A DNA stretch of 64,000 nucleotides from Serinus canaria. Lineage: Eukaryota; Chordata; Aves; Passeriformes; Fringillidae. The notes beneath the pieces were generated by a model. The model was not told the origin of the DNA. It was given only the letters and a program-made list of their open reading frames with translations, and searched no databases. The DNA lies in contig NC_066316.1 of NCBI RefSeq assembly GCF_022539315.1, forward strand, positions 51,957,994-52,021,993. Reading direction: 5' to 3'. Positions 49,575 to 61,916 of this stretch are shown in pieces; position 1 is the first letter of the stretch; the number at the start of each line of letters is the position of its first letter. Both the position numbers and the translations under genes were made by a program.

Positions 49575-52500
49575 TCCAGTGCACAGAATTAGGAGTGCTT
49601 CAGAGAGACTGTAAAGCAAAAATAAAGACAGTGACTGCGAAGAGACTATTCTGAAATTACATTTATTTCAGTTTGATGTTTGATTGCAAATCAGTAAAAA
49701 CAATCTTCATCCACAGGTACCGCCAATAAAAAAATAATTCAGAATGTATACCCATTTCTAACCCCATCTGGAAAGGGAAACACAGAGAGAGTGACTAGGG
49801 GTATCACAAAACTGAGGAGTGGGAAAGGACAGCATAGGAAACTCCACTGTCCTCACTCTCTCCATCCCTGAGCACTGTGATAATGTAAGATCACATTTAA
49901 GTGTTAACGACCTCACATGCACACGACCTGACCTGCCCTTGAGGATGAAGTTTCGTGCTTCAGTGAGGTCAGTCCAGCGGTAAGCTGCCACCCAAGAGGG
50001 GAGGATGCCACTTTGCTTCTTCCTCTCAATGCCAGCTGTGTGCTCCTGCCAGCTCTAGAGTTTGCCTGTGCCCATGGGGAGCCAATCCAAGGTGCTGACC
50101 CATCAGAAATCCCAAACTATCCAACAGCTCACTGCCCACCCAGCTGCCCAAACCAGCCCAGTGTGGGCTGCAGAGGGCAGGTAGCAGGAGCAGCCCATCT
50201 GGGACAGGACACCACAGCCAGGACAGTGGGAAACCTTTCCTCATCTCCAAACACCTGCCCACTCGCTTCCAGCTTTGGCAGCACTGGAGAATCCAGGCCA
50301 AGGAAATGAAAAGCTGACCTCTCAAAGTTGAGAGGCACTTCAGACATTGATGCAGGCAACTCCAGCAGGGACCATCAGAGAGCCAGCAGGGCCTTGAAGG
50401 AACTGCAGGGGGAAGAAAGGAGAATGTACAAACCACTCCATACAAAGGAGAGAGACACAGCTTGGCTGCAGCCCCCTGGCTGGTCCCTGCCACCAGTGCC
50501 TGCCCAAAGGGGAGCTCACCCCAGAAGGTGTACTGAGCTCTGCATTGATTTGCTTACCAGGCCCACTGAAACCCAAGCGTGCCTGATATTTCAGAAATGC
50601 CCATTTGTGATATTTTTCAAAACCTTGTCCATTGTTTTCCCTTTGTGGCAAACTGCACAGATTAAATCCGTGAGTGGTTTCCTCTAAAAGAGGTGGTTCC
50701 TTTTCTTCCTTGGAGGTTTTTTCATATTGCTCAACAATCAAGGAAAGAACGCAAGGATCAAACTCATAAAGCATTCTTAAAAATTCTATTTATTGAAAAA
50801 AAAATACAATTACCAAATCACATTACTTCATATTTTATATTTCTTAACACAGAAAAAAAGAATGACATCTCATAGAGACTCTTCAGGGATTTCTCCTCAA
50901 AAGACAGTTTCGCTTGTTAGTTATACCCAAATTCTTCTCTTCCTGGACTCCCTCAAACCACCAGCTCTTATCTCTCATCTCTGGAATATGTTAAACTATG
51001 AAAAAAGCATTATCTTGCCAACTTGGCACAAGAAGAGGGGAGATATCTCTCCTTGCTCTTATGGGAATGCCTACTGAAATGAAAGTTTTTGGGTTGCCCC
51101 AGCTTACGTACTGGTTAATATGACTCTTCTCTTACTGACATCTCCTTTTCCTATGAAAAGTTCAAAAGTTCAGATAGCAACAATCTGATGTCTTAGCTTG
51201 CTACAGAAGCCTCTGGGTTATTTAATCAAGAAATTAGATTTCTACAATGCATAGCAGTACACTCACCGCAGTCAGACTAGGAACTGTTGCTAATTAACAA
51301 AAATGCCAACGCACAATTATTTATTATATTAATTAATGAAAGCATATATAAGCAGCCTATCTGTAAGAAGTTAGATGCAATCTCTAACAGACTTCCTGCT
51401 GCTGTGCTGCCAGTTTCTCGGTGCAACTGTGGCCATTCCAATTAAATAAATAATTTACCCTGGAAGATTTCATTGAGTGCCAGACACAAGCACCAGGGCT
51501 GGGTGAAAATAAATCACTGTCGGCAGCATGCCAGTACTCGTTCCTAGAATCTATGGAAAACGGCTACTTCCCTACAGCAAAAATTTTGCATAACCATTCT
51601 GCACAGCTTAATGGATCTCTGCAGTAGCATGATAGTAAAACCTCCTCCATTTCCATGTATTTTAAGACAGTACCTAATTTTCTTTTTATTTCATTCTCTT
51701 CACATTTGCTGGCTTTTTGCATCAGCTTGTGCAGCTTCTGGTACAGAATCATCCTTTTAAAATTTATTTATTATTCCTTAATACCAACTCTTGGTATGAT
51801 GCTGACCCAAATCTGTCCTTTCAAGTCAACATGTTAATGCTCTATCACCATCCCCTGCTTTAATTTCTACCATACTCCTATCAAACTCAAGTTACTTCCT
51901 TCTCTACCAATGTCCTCTAATCATAAACTCATATACCTTGCTTTTAATGTTTAACATTTACTGTGCTACACTACTATTTAGGCATTTTCATAACCACAGA
52001 AAAAATTAGGAAAATTCCCACTTTGTGCGGTGATGTCAATCTACTTTAAAACCTATTGCAAGATACCACAACAAATATTATGGTGTGACTTCAATACCTG
52101 ACAGCAGTGTAAACATCAGCAAGTTTTCCTGGGTAATCACAGGCATCTCAATTATCCAGATACTGTCTCAGCAAAAGGGCAGCCTGACTTACTGTATGGT
52201 CAATGACTTTCTATGCATTAGTAATTTTAGAAAACCTAGACAGGAAAAAGAGTCCTTGGTTGCTCCTTCACAGAAAATTTCTCCATACATTTTTGTGGTG
52301 AATTTATTGTTCCTGTTCAGAAGAGTTCAGGCATTCTGGGGGGGGTCTGTGCTCACCACTGCCTGCCCCGCACACCAGATCCAAAAGGTGAGCTCCTGGT
52401 CTCTCTGCCAGGTCAGGTTCCAGTTGCTATTCCCCAGTCTTTCAGAGAATTTGGGTTTTTTCCTTGCAAATTTTGGCAGTCAGCATGTGACACTTCTAAT

Positions 52501-55500
52501 ATAAGAAACCCATTGGCATTTCAAGAAAAAGCCAACAACCTTGATGGGGCTGCTCCCCTGAGGAAACAATGAAGGGAACACATTCTTCTCTGCATACCCT
52601 TTACCCTAAGGCACGTAACTTCCCAAGCACCTCCAGAGTTTCACAGCTCCCAAAACTCTGCTCGACCACCTACCCACTCTTTGGCCAACTGGCTGACCCA
52701 GAAAAGCAGCAGAGAAGCAGCAGCCACTGCAGGGAGGAAGAAGCCAGCACAGCTTGCAGAGCAGCACCGCGTGGGAAGGAGCTGCTGGCGGGGCACAAAG
52801 AGGGTCAGCTACGGCTTGCCCTGGAATGAGCAATGCAACGGGAGTTGGACACAGAGGTCATGAGAAGAAAGGACAGGGAAGAAAGAGCACACCAAGGGAA
52901 TAAGCTTTCTTCTTCTACCGCAGTTAACTCCCCTAAATTTCCTCCCTCCTCCTGGTTCCCCAGTTTCCAAAAATAACCTATACAAAAGCAAAAACTGCAG
53001 AGGCAGGGAGCCTTAAAAGAGCTGCAGTTGGAAAATACAAAAAGGTGGCAAGGGAATTTATTTTAAAGAAAAAAGCCTGAGAAAAAAGAGACACATTCTT
53101 TTTGGAAAAGAACAGTGACATCTTTTAGTGTGAAGCCATTTCAGCAGGGATGTAGGTCAATAGCTGAAACTAGCCCTTGTGGGGTCTCAGGTCCTGGGGC
53201 TGGTGTGGACAGCCAGAGGGGCCCAGGGGTTGTTTGGCCTCTCCCCAGGAAGCTGGAAAAGGCTTGGGCTGGTCTTGGTCCCTCCTACCCTCATATGATG
53301 CAGCTCAGCAAATGGTTCCTCTTTAGGCAGCCACACATTTCATGTTTCTGGTAGCAGAAGATGCTTGACATTTGCCCTTAAAAGTAAAGGCACCTTAATG
53401 TGGAAAACATCCTTTAATGACTAAGAGAGTCAAGAGCAAATATCTGCACCCAAAGAATTCAGTTCCTCCCACATCAAAGCAACCTCCTAGAAAACTGATT
53501 ATAAACAAATTAAAAAACAACTAGTGTGCCTATCAAAAATAATTGTTTTGCTGCTGGCAAAGAATTCAAGACTCAGAGGGCCTGAAACAAACACTGGGGG
53601 TTAAATTTGATGCCTAATTGCTAGACTGGACAACAAGGTGAGAGAAGGGAAAAAAACTCCTCCTGTTGTGTGGAAATGGTTGTCTTGTTCACATGGCATC
53701 TGCGGGAAGGATAGTGTTCCTCTAACAACTGAGAAGTTAATTCAGGTACAGCTTGAGAGATTTGGGGTTACACAAACATCAGCCATCATAACTTCCACAT
53801 CACACAGGCTTTGATTTCATGTGTATTACAGCACTCCAAAGCCTCATGCAATTTTTTTTGTCTCTGCTTTTCAGCCCTGATCAAAATAAGCAAGTATCAG
53901 CACATCTCTGCATCACTATGGTGAGATACAGGAACATCCCCACTCACTCCACAAAAAGCAGCAAGACACCACTCACTGTCAAAAGGTCTGTTTTTACCAA
54001 CATATCCTTCTTGTGCCTTTCACCATTTGCTTTCTCTATAATAGGAAAAACTATTAAGGTCTCCAGGTCTCTCCTGTCCCCATGCTTTTAACATGAAATA
54101 CTACCACATAGTGCAGAGTATCTCAGGGATGAGTGCCCAGAGAACCATTCCACTTCCTGTACAACAAACCCGCTGTTTTGAATGGACATTTCTCCACCTC
54201 TGCAGACGTTTGTTATCTTCTTGCATTTCAGTAGTGACATTCCAAAAAGTCTGCAGAAAATTGGTAGCTGGCTCTGAGGAGGAATTCTAGATTGATGCCC
54301 CAAGCTCAGCCCTTGGGTGTTGCATGGCCACTGAGGTGGTCAGCCAGGGTCTGAGCCTCAGCCCGGCACACACTGGTACCACTGCCCACAAAACAACCTA
54401 TTACAGACAGAAGATGTTTCTCACCTTGGTGGTTCTTATGAAAAGTTTAAAAATATAAAGCAGATACCACCTAAGTCTTTAGAAAAGAAGAAGCAGAAAT
54501 GGAAGAAATTATTTGGAGCTTTGGAGCTCTGGAAAGGATTTAAATCTCATAATTTCTGACCTCTTTCTTCCCTTTTGTGCTTAAGTAACCATTTTCAAAT
54601 GACACAGCTAGCAATGCCAATGAGCTGTTCCACAGCAATCTTCTTCAGCCTCCTATCAAGACAGAAGTCACCAGAACCTCAGAAAACATCCCCTGGCAAG
54701 CGATGGCACTAAGTGGGCCAAGCCATGCCTCCTTCAGAGAAGCAGCAAAGCTGTTGAGAGAGCAGCATTTTTAGGAGAGAAGTTTAGGAGAGTGGGAAGA
54801 AGACAGCTTCACAGCCTTAGCTGTTTTTCACAGCAGAGCAGAGCTTGAGGAGGAAAAACACCACAAGCCTCTCATCTTCTCTGGCTTGCCACAAAACAGG
54901 GGTGTGTTTTTCAGCAGGATCCTCTGAGTCTGACACCGAACTTAGCTCAACTGACATGAAATGTTAATGTTTAGGAACAAGGTAGGTGGAGAGGAGGAGG
55001 AAAGAAGACATTCATTATTTGATGCAGAATTCATTCAGAAGCTTCTTTGGAACAGCCAGAACTAAAATTTCCATTCAGCTCTTTATTTCTGGTAGCTAGA
55101 TAGCTTGAACAACTGGAAGAGGGATCTAGAGGGAGCCCTTACCCCTGCCTGCATGGCAACAGCCCTCCCCCAGATACTTTCAGAGAGAAGCAGGCACATT
55201 TTTATGACTGTGAGTCTTCAGATGCAGGATGAGCAGTTTTCCTTGAGGATATATTCATACTGGCTTTAGGCTTCCAGACATGGTGCACATAAAAGATCTG
55301 CCTCCAACCACCCATTCTGGTGCCTGCAACAGCCTCCCAATATGGCCCTACTGCTCCTCACCAGCCCCCAAAACCTCCATAAGAAGAAGGTCACAAGCTC
55401 TTGGTGCTACAAACCTAGCAACTACTATTTAAAATAGGCTGGACCGTGCCATGAAATTCATCCATGTATTTTATGTATTTTCTCCTCTTCATGTCATTCT

Positions 55501-55753
55501 GAATTCTCCTCCCTCCGGTGCCTTCTCCCACTTTGTGTATTTTAATTTTCTTGCTCTGTTTTTTGTTTGGTTTGGTTTTGTCTGCATGACATCTGAAAAC
55601 CAGCTTTTCCCTCATAGGCACCAGAGGAGCATCTCTTTCCTTTGCTGTGCTCTTCCCTGCCCCATTTCTTCTCTGATCACCCTTCTGCCTTTGCTCTGTT
55701 TCCTTACTCTTCCCATCCTTGATTTCTCTCCTCCTTTTCTTCTTTCTTTGCAG
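49575..55753. other. Unique non-coding stretch
   Basis: No gene is recognised. 50.0-50.6 kb is GC-richer, with overlapping frames on both strands (up to 155 codons) but no domain. About 51.24-51.51 kb is AT-rich with clustered homeodomain-type words (GCTAATTAAC, TTAATTAATG, CCAATTAAATAA), a texture common in conserved enhancers. A minus-strand splice-bounded segment lies at 54425-54476. From about 55490 the plus strand becomes strongly pyrimidine-rich, ending in an acceptor-like site at 55753. Confidence 0.5.
54425..54476 (-). other. Candidate short exon, minus strand (hypothesis)
   Basis: On the minus strand a pyrimidine-rich TTTCTGCTTCTTCTTTTC leads to two possible acceptors, CTAAAG ending at 54477 and ACTTAG ending at 54471. 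The following 52 or 46 bases end in ACCACCAAG and a donor-like GTGAGA. Only one frame is open through both versions, giving RWYLLYIFKLFIRTTK. The acceptor tract and donor are better than average, but the segment is short and the peptide is not recognised. Confidence 0.15.
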
Positions 55754-55858
55754 CTCCTCTTGGTGCTTTCTCCTCATCCTTCCTGCCAAGCTGGCTGAGG
55801 CACTCCCCTGGGAAGGTGCTGACAAACAGCAGCTGGGCTGTGTGCAGGGTTATATCAG
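55754..55858 (+). other. Candidate 105-nt exon, plus strand (hypothesis)
   Basis: A very long pyrimidine tract (from about 55620, strongest at 55680-55750) ends in TTCTTTCTTTGCAG, a textbook acceptor. The next 105 bases, an exact multiple of three, end in TATATCAG and a good donor, GTAGGG (55859-55864). Two of three frames are open throughout; one reads CFLLILPAKLAEALPWEGAD and another PLGAFSSSFLPSWLRHSPGK. Neither peptide is recognised. The exon could be non-coding, could belong to an unknown transcript, or could be a chance pairing. The 136-codon minus-strand frame across the tract is only its Lys/Arg-rich shadow. Confidence 0.25.
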
Positions 55859-56529
55859 GTAGGGACACCTACAAAGGAATCCTTCGGCTCTCCTGCTACA
55901 TTGTTGACTGGAGTGATTCCTCCTCTTCATTTTAGGGTTGCTTACACAGTTCCTTTGTCAAAACTCAGGAAAATGAAGGTGTGACGTAATTTGGGAAGAA
56001 TATGTCAGTATTTAATGAACTACATCTGCTTCCTTGTTTTGGGGGGGCTGTGCAGAAATCAGAAGCCACAACAACAACAGCAAAATTGTGAGGATGTCAA
56101 GTGCAGCATTAGCAGGGGACCTGGTCTTACCAGTGCTGCTCTCCCTGAGAAAGAGAACATTTTAAAATGACACCTTCTTACTTTGCAGCTCTACTGCCTG
56201 GAGGGTGAAATCCACCCCTTTGTGGAATGCTGAGACAGGATCACTTCAGTGCTATTTATTCCCTTAGAAAGGATTTACCCACATTGCACTGGTCTCCTGA
56301 AGAGGGTGAAATTTCCTCCAAGCAGAATCTCAAACTCAAGGTTCCCACGGCAATGGAAGAAAGGCTTGTTTTTAAGAAAAAATATATTCCTGCTGCTATT
56401 TGACAACAAACAAACAAAAACCCCAAACCAAATTTTAAAAAAGGAAGAAAAGAATACAGATTAAAAGAGAGATTAATTTTATCCCTCCTCTCCTCTTGCA
56501 CAGTATAACCACAGTTGGAAGTTGGTCAA

Positions 56530-56561
56530 CTTTCTTCTTGCACAGCTTTCTTCTTGCACAG
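56530..56561. repeat. Perfect 16-bp tandem duplication
   Basis: CTTTCTTCTTGCACAG occurs at 56530-56545 and again at 56546-56561. A related CTCTTGCACAG lies about 35 bases upstream, so the region seems prone to slippage. Confidence 0.95.
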
Positions 56562-58256
56562 CAACTTCCAGCTGCAGAGCTATATTCACCCCCCAGTTAG
56601 AGAAACCTTACTGAAATCTCTGGGCTAGATGCACGGGTACATTTGGGCTGCTTTGCCTGTTTTAGCAATACAGAGCAGCTGTAAATCCAGTTTAACTTGC
56701 CACTTCTGTCAGCTCTACCATGCCAGATTAGCACCGCTGTTAGCCTCACAAATATCAACATCTGGAGGTTCTCCTACTGCCCAGTCTGACTTTAAACCTT
56801 GCAAATCTGCAATTCATCCACCCATCAGCACAGCTGGCAGGATCAGCCTGAGGTAGTTCTTCACTCTGAGAAAAATCAATTTATCACAATCTCCCATCCT
56901 ACATTCCTGCAATCAACCGAGCAGATCAAACAAAATTCACTTAATGATCAGCTCTCAGTTATTCCCTGGACAATTGCCCAGTTGTTCTGGAGGGTGACTC
57001 CTGACCCTCTCTGGGAGCAGGTGCCTTTCTAGTGCAGGTCTGTGAATCCAAGTCAGCTGGGAAAACAAAATACGCCATTTCTTTGCACTTTTGTATTTCT
57101 TTGGATGCCATGAAACAGAGCTAAGTCTTGTTTCCTGCTCCTCAGCCAGGGGAGGTAGGGGAAAGTGGAAGTAAATACAGAGAAAGGCAGAAAGAGGGCA
57201 GATCAAAAGGATCAAGGAAAATAATATTAATAATAAAAAAACCACCAAACAAACAAAAACCGAGCAACCACCCACTGCTTCAGTCTGCTCTGTAAAGCAG
57301 TACATCTTGGAAACAATATGTCCCTCCACCCCCATTCCAAGACTTTTTCTCTAGGGATATACAACCATCTCAGGGATTAATATCATTTTCTTGCAACATT
57401 CAAGTGCTGCTGCACTTACAGTCTTATAAAAAACCCTCCAAAAACCCAGCTTCTTCATTTGCTTTTTGCCTGAGAAAAATGTATGTAAAGAAGAATCAGA
57501 GAGATTGGAGTGGGTTGGGGGGAGCAGGTGTATTCATGTCACCTTGATTTTCTAAGAGCAAAGGCTTTACTTTATATATAAATAAGTTAAGGGGAAAAAT
57601 TTAGGTGCATTTAATTTATTTTTGCCCAGCTCAGTCCCTGCCCCTCACTCTGAATGCATTAATACATCCACCTTCAGCACAGTCGGGCCCTCTGTGTTGC
57701 CATGGAACTGAAACCTTTGCAGTTTGGATGGCGACGTACTCATGCTGTATTTATGCTTTGGAGGCACACTGTTCTTACACTTCCTATAACAGAAGCAAAA
57801 TCACTGCATAGCATTAACTCCCTTCGTATTTAAGGCATTCAATGCCTTTCTTGCCTGATCGTCTTCACACAGAGTTTGCTTTTTCTGTCTTGCCACATGC
57901 AAATGAAACACATTTGACACAGCTATTCCCGAATTCATGGACTCAATAGCTCACATGCTGGGCACATTACAGAAGGGCCACAAGACTGTGGTCTTTCCCT
58001 CTTTAATAGGAGGCTGCTGTCAGGCCTGCACAGCCGAGACAGGGGCTGCAGAAAGCATAAATGTATGAAACATGCGGGGATTCAGAAAAGTATTATCTTT
58101 CACGGTGGAATTTAAGCAGACCGTTTAAACCTAATAAACCTATGTATTGCTAATGCTTTTGATGCTCCTGAATATTCTTTTGTACCCATTTGAATAAACA
58201 AATTACACAATAAAGATCCTGCAGTACGGAAGAATTCTTTCAATACCTTTCTTTAC

Positions 58257-58447
58257 CAACCTAGGCTGCTGGGATATCAGTGGTGAGCACAGCTTTGGGC
58301 ACTTCAGTTAGAAGAAAAACAAAGTCAGTACAATTCTGTGTCATCCTAAAGATTCGGCCCACATTGATTATCTTCAGCAGATCTGAGCCTTTTGCCAATG
58401 CTTCTGAAAATGCCTGCACACGAATTGCAAATGCATAGATTTCTATG
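58257..58447 (-). other. Candidate terminal or non-coding exon, minus strand (hypothesis)
   Basis: On the minus strand TACTCTGTTTTTGCTTTCAG, a good acceptor with a T-rich tract, ends at 58448. The frame that follows is open for about 62 codons to a TAG at 58263-58261. Its composition is protein-like (AFAIRVQAFSEALAKGSDLL, then KIINVGRIFRMTQ and TEVPKAVLTTDIPAA). A donor-like TTG/GTAAAG lies just beyond the stop at 58257/58256. The segment could be a last coding exon, a non-coding exon, or chance. I do not recognise the protein and saw no matching upstream exon in the window. Confidence 0.22.
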
Positions 58448-60145
58448 CTGAAAGCAAAAACAGAGTACAAAAATATCCAACTTCATTATAAAAAAGATTA
58501 CCATAGTAAATAAATAAACAAACAAACAAATAGCCATTCATGTATGTAAACATTGGATCTGTACCTGCAGAAACAACTGGAAGCCAGTCCATGGTCTGAA
58601 GCCAGCTTGAGGCTTTTTTTGTCCCAAGTTAAATATTTGCATAGTATTAAGCTTAAAATTAAAGCATTTGCTGAAGAAACTTGCTGACTTGTGTATATGG
58701 AAAAACAAGAGGGAATTTACTGTCCCTGCACACTGGGGCAGATTCTTGGGATGCCTTCTCCTTCCCATGAATTCCTGGACAGCAGAGAGACAGACAGACT
58801 ACCAACCGGGGAATTCCCCTCTTGGTTTCCGCAGGATTTTGTGCACAGGCTGGACAGAGAGGCAATAACCCAGGTAGTGACTTTATGAAGGCACCATTTG
58901 TTGCTTGGGTGCCTGCCCCTCGACCACCTGGTAACACTCCTTCCTTTTAGCATTGTCCCCAGCTCAGAAAAGCCCCATTCACGCAGCACCTCCACCCGTG
59001 CAGGTTTGACTGGTCCCTGTGCCGCTCCCAGCTCCCCATTTCTGGTGGCTGGGCCAGCATGCCGGGCCGCTGGCAGGCTCCAGCCACTCACTGCCCCAGG
59101 GACACGGGCTGGGGGCTGCCCACAGAGGGGCTTTCTCAGGCAGGGCTGGCTCCTGGCACCCACTTGCCAAAACAGGGCACAAAAGCACTGCTGTGTCTGT
59201 GTCCCTGTCTGTCAAGGCAGCTGATTCCCCATCCCCAGGTGCTAGCGGTGCACACGAGACCCTGTGAATGCCTGTGCCAGAAGGGTACCCCCTTCTGCCC
59301 CCAGCAGAGGCAGAGCTGTGCTGGCAGCATAAGCTCCCTCTCCTCCTTCCACCGTCAGCACACGTCTGACAGTCGCAGGTCCCCATCGCTGCGCCCATTA
59401 CCGCCAGTTTACGCAAGGCTCTCACCGTCACCCTTCTAGCTACAGGAAAATGTATATTGAGCTGTGATGAAAGGCCAGCGCAATGTCAAGAGAATTAAAA
59501 GGACTCCAGAGACGGATTAGAGTCAAAAAGGAAAGGATTTATGATTGTTAATAAAGTTAAACCTGCCAGAGTCCTGCTTATTCTTTCCAACTAGAGGTAA
59601 TCAGATCTTAAAGGAAAAATTATTAAGGTGCAAAATTATTAAGGGTATTACCATCCCCTCTGAAAGAAAACCTATGTGTTGCTGTGAAGCACCGGGCCAG
59701 GAGAGAGTCAAGCTCACTGTGGCACCTACACTGACCCCAAGGAAGAGAGGAAAAAGAGATACATCCTGCCCTGTGCCTTGGGCTAGCAGCAAGGACCTCA
59801 GTGCCCATCATGAATGTCACCTCAACAGCCCCAGTGACACCTGCCACTCCACAAGTAGTAGGTGAGCTAGGACTTCCACAGACCATGGAGCACCATGCCA
59901 CGCCTCAGCAACAAGCATGGGCAGATAGGGAAGAAAAGCTTCCCTCTCTGCTGGCAATTCACATCCACAAGGGAAAAGGACAAAGCAAAGAAGGAAGCTT
60001 TTGCTTCTCCCAGTCTGGTGTCACATGTGCACCTCCTGCTGAAGAATGCAATCTACCTGGATACCATAGGATTGCTCTGAAACTTGATTTAATTGTTTTA
60101 TAATCTAATGTGCCTAAAAGTTAACATAATTTTACAAGACACTCG

Positions 60146-60318
60146 AGCTGGTTGCCCAAAGCAGCTGTGGGTGTCCCAACCCTGGAAGTGTCCCAGGCCA
60201 GGCTGGATGGTGCTATGAGCAACCTGGTCTAGCGGAAAGTGCCCCTGCCCATGGCAGGGGTGTTGGAACTCTACGGTCTTTAAAAGTGCTTTCCAACTGA
60301 AGTTGTTCTATGATTATA
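60146..60318 (+). mobile_element. CR1 LINE fragment, extreme 3' end
   Basis: Ordered CR1 landmarks: GGTTGCCCAAAGCAGCTGTG, CCCTGGAAGTGTCCCAGGCC, GAGCAACCTGGTCTAGCGGA, CTGCCCATGGCAGGGGTGTT, GGTCTTTAAAAGTGCTTTCC and the tail TTGTTCTATGATTATAAG. It is a 5'-truncated copy with no coding part, close to the same subfamily as the element at 47.6-49.6 kb. Edges are approximate. Confidence 0.92.
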
Positions 60319-60809
60319 AGAAGTCAGTGATTTTCCACATTGAAATAACAAAGCTGAGAGAAGGCAAATCAAAGTGGAGAACCAAAGTTTAAAAAAACTA
60401 CTGGGAATTTTCTATCCATATCTAAATTACATGCACTTTATTAGACCTCAAGTTTTCATTTTTCTACTGCTTAATAATCACAAATATGTTATATATACCC
60501 TTTCCATTTTGTCATTCTTTCACTATATTACATCAAATTTAATTTCCTGTGGAAGTGTGCAATCTTTTCAGCTGTCACTGTCTCAGAAGCTTTTCTGTAA
60601 TAAGCAGAGCCTCATCCTCTGGCAGGTCAATCTTTTATGAGCTGTGCTCCTGCAGATTAACTTCCTAAAATGTTTGCAATGCTATATGAGAACTGGCAAA
60701 AGAGGAGAACCAAAATAACAGCCAAAAGGAAAAATAAACATGAAAACCTTCACTTCCTTCTGACTCCTGTGTTCACCGGTCAAAGGGAATTTCATTTTGA
60801 TGTGTGTAG

Positions 60810-60896
60810 ATGGCAAATCCGTGAAGGTTATTGCCGCCTACCAGAAGCTTCACGAGGTGCGAGACACAGTCTCCCGTGCCCTTCAGCTCATTAAAA
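60810..60896 (+). other. Candidate 87-nt exon, plus strand (weak hypothesis)
   Basis: After GATGTGTGTAG the frame reads GKSVKVIAAYQKLHEVRDTV and SRALQLIK, with GC-leaning third positions unlike the AT-rich neighbourhood. A GTACAG donor-like site at 60897 would give an 87-nt exon whose two ends share the same phase. The acceptor tract is poor and the donor weak. The open frame continues to 61078. The peptide is not recognised. Confidence 0.13.
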
Positions 60897-61899
60897 GTAC
60901 AGCTGTGAGATGGCTGCTCGCCCTCTGTGCTGGGGAACACGGAGACCTGCAAGCAGCCACCGCTCCGACAGCTGCCTCTCCCCACCGCCTGCCCTCGGCA
61001 CTCCGAGAGGGCCCCAAAAAGCCACATTCCACCAGGAGAGGGAAAATGCAAACCGAGACGCACTCATGCTTTTCATGATGAGATACCTGTGATGGCAGGA
61101 AAGCAGGCCAGCTGGTCTGCTGGGTCCTTTCCAGACCTCTGCCCCTGCAGGACATGAAACTCATTTTCTTCAAACCAGCTTTCCATTTCTAATTCTTACA
61201 CACACACCAAAACAACTTATTTACAAAAACACAAACCAACAAATGCTTCTGAATGTTTGAATCAACTCACAAGAAACATAAGCAACTGAAATTCTTATTC
61301 CTGTATCCCTCCTGAAAAGGTGCTTAGGTATGGACAACAGGAGAGACATCTGAAGTAATACAGTGTCTGCAAAGGGTCATGTTAATGATGTTTGGCCAGC
61401 AGAGACTACTGAGGGTGGCTAAAGAGCCATGCTAGAAGCCCTGCCAGCAGAAGAGGTGCAATGCTGGCTCACTTCAGTAGTAGATATCACCTCTGAGAGC
61501 TTCTCTTTGAACTGTCCAGCCAGATGTGGAAACCTTCACCAACCAACACACAGGCTACCCCAGCTGTGAAGTGCTCTCCCAAAACACACTGCATTGATCA
61601 GTGAGGAACAATCTTCCTCTTCCTGCTCCCTGTAAGACTTCTGCCTTGCTTTCCCTCTCTCACATCACTGCAGTAGCAGTGGATCTTCCACATTTCTGAC
61701 AGTGTCTTCAAAATTACACATAAAAACACAGTGCATTAAACCCAGGTATATACTTTTAGAGCAAACAGTCATCTCTCCTTATCACATGTAACAAGCATTT
61801 CACTAATTGAGTTCTCATTATTTTGTCTATCCATTTCCTTGTAATTCTGTTTTATGTTTGTATTTTTAATACATAATCTCTAAGAAATGGCTAAGAAGT

Positions 61900-61916
61900 A
61901 AAAAAAAAAAAAAAAA
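61900..61916 (+). repeat. A17 homopolymer
   Basis: Seventeen adenines follow GGCTAAGAAGT and precede TATCC. No retroposed body was identified. Confidence 0.9.

Larger units (their letters stand above)
55859..60145. other. Mostly unique non-coding stretch with one exon-like segment
   Basis: A 16-bp unit (CTTTCTTCTTGCACAG) is duplicated perfectly in tandem at 56530-56561. CAAA-type simple repeats lie near 57240 and 58507-58531. About 57.88-58.25 kb contains the octamer-type word ATGCAAAT and a non-repetitive texture like that of a conserved element. 58.9-59.4 kb is GC-rich, with long overlapping frames on both strands but only moderate CpG. The minus-strand exon-like segment is listed separately. 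Confidence 0.5.

Noticed and set aside
55415..55825. 136-codon Lys/Arg-rich frame on the minus strand
   Set aside because: It is the complement of the long polypyrimidine tract; the purine-rich strand lacks most stop codons by composition.
58717..59439. Overlapping frames up to 150 codons on both strands
   Set aside because: GC-rich stretch with multiple frames open at once, no domain and only moderate CpG.
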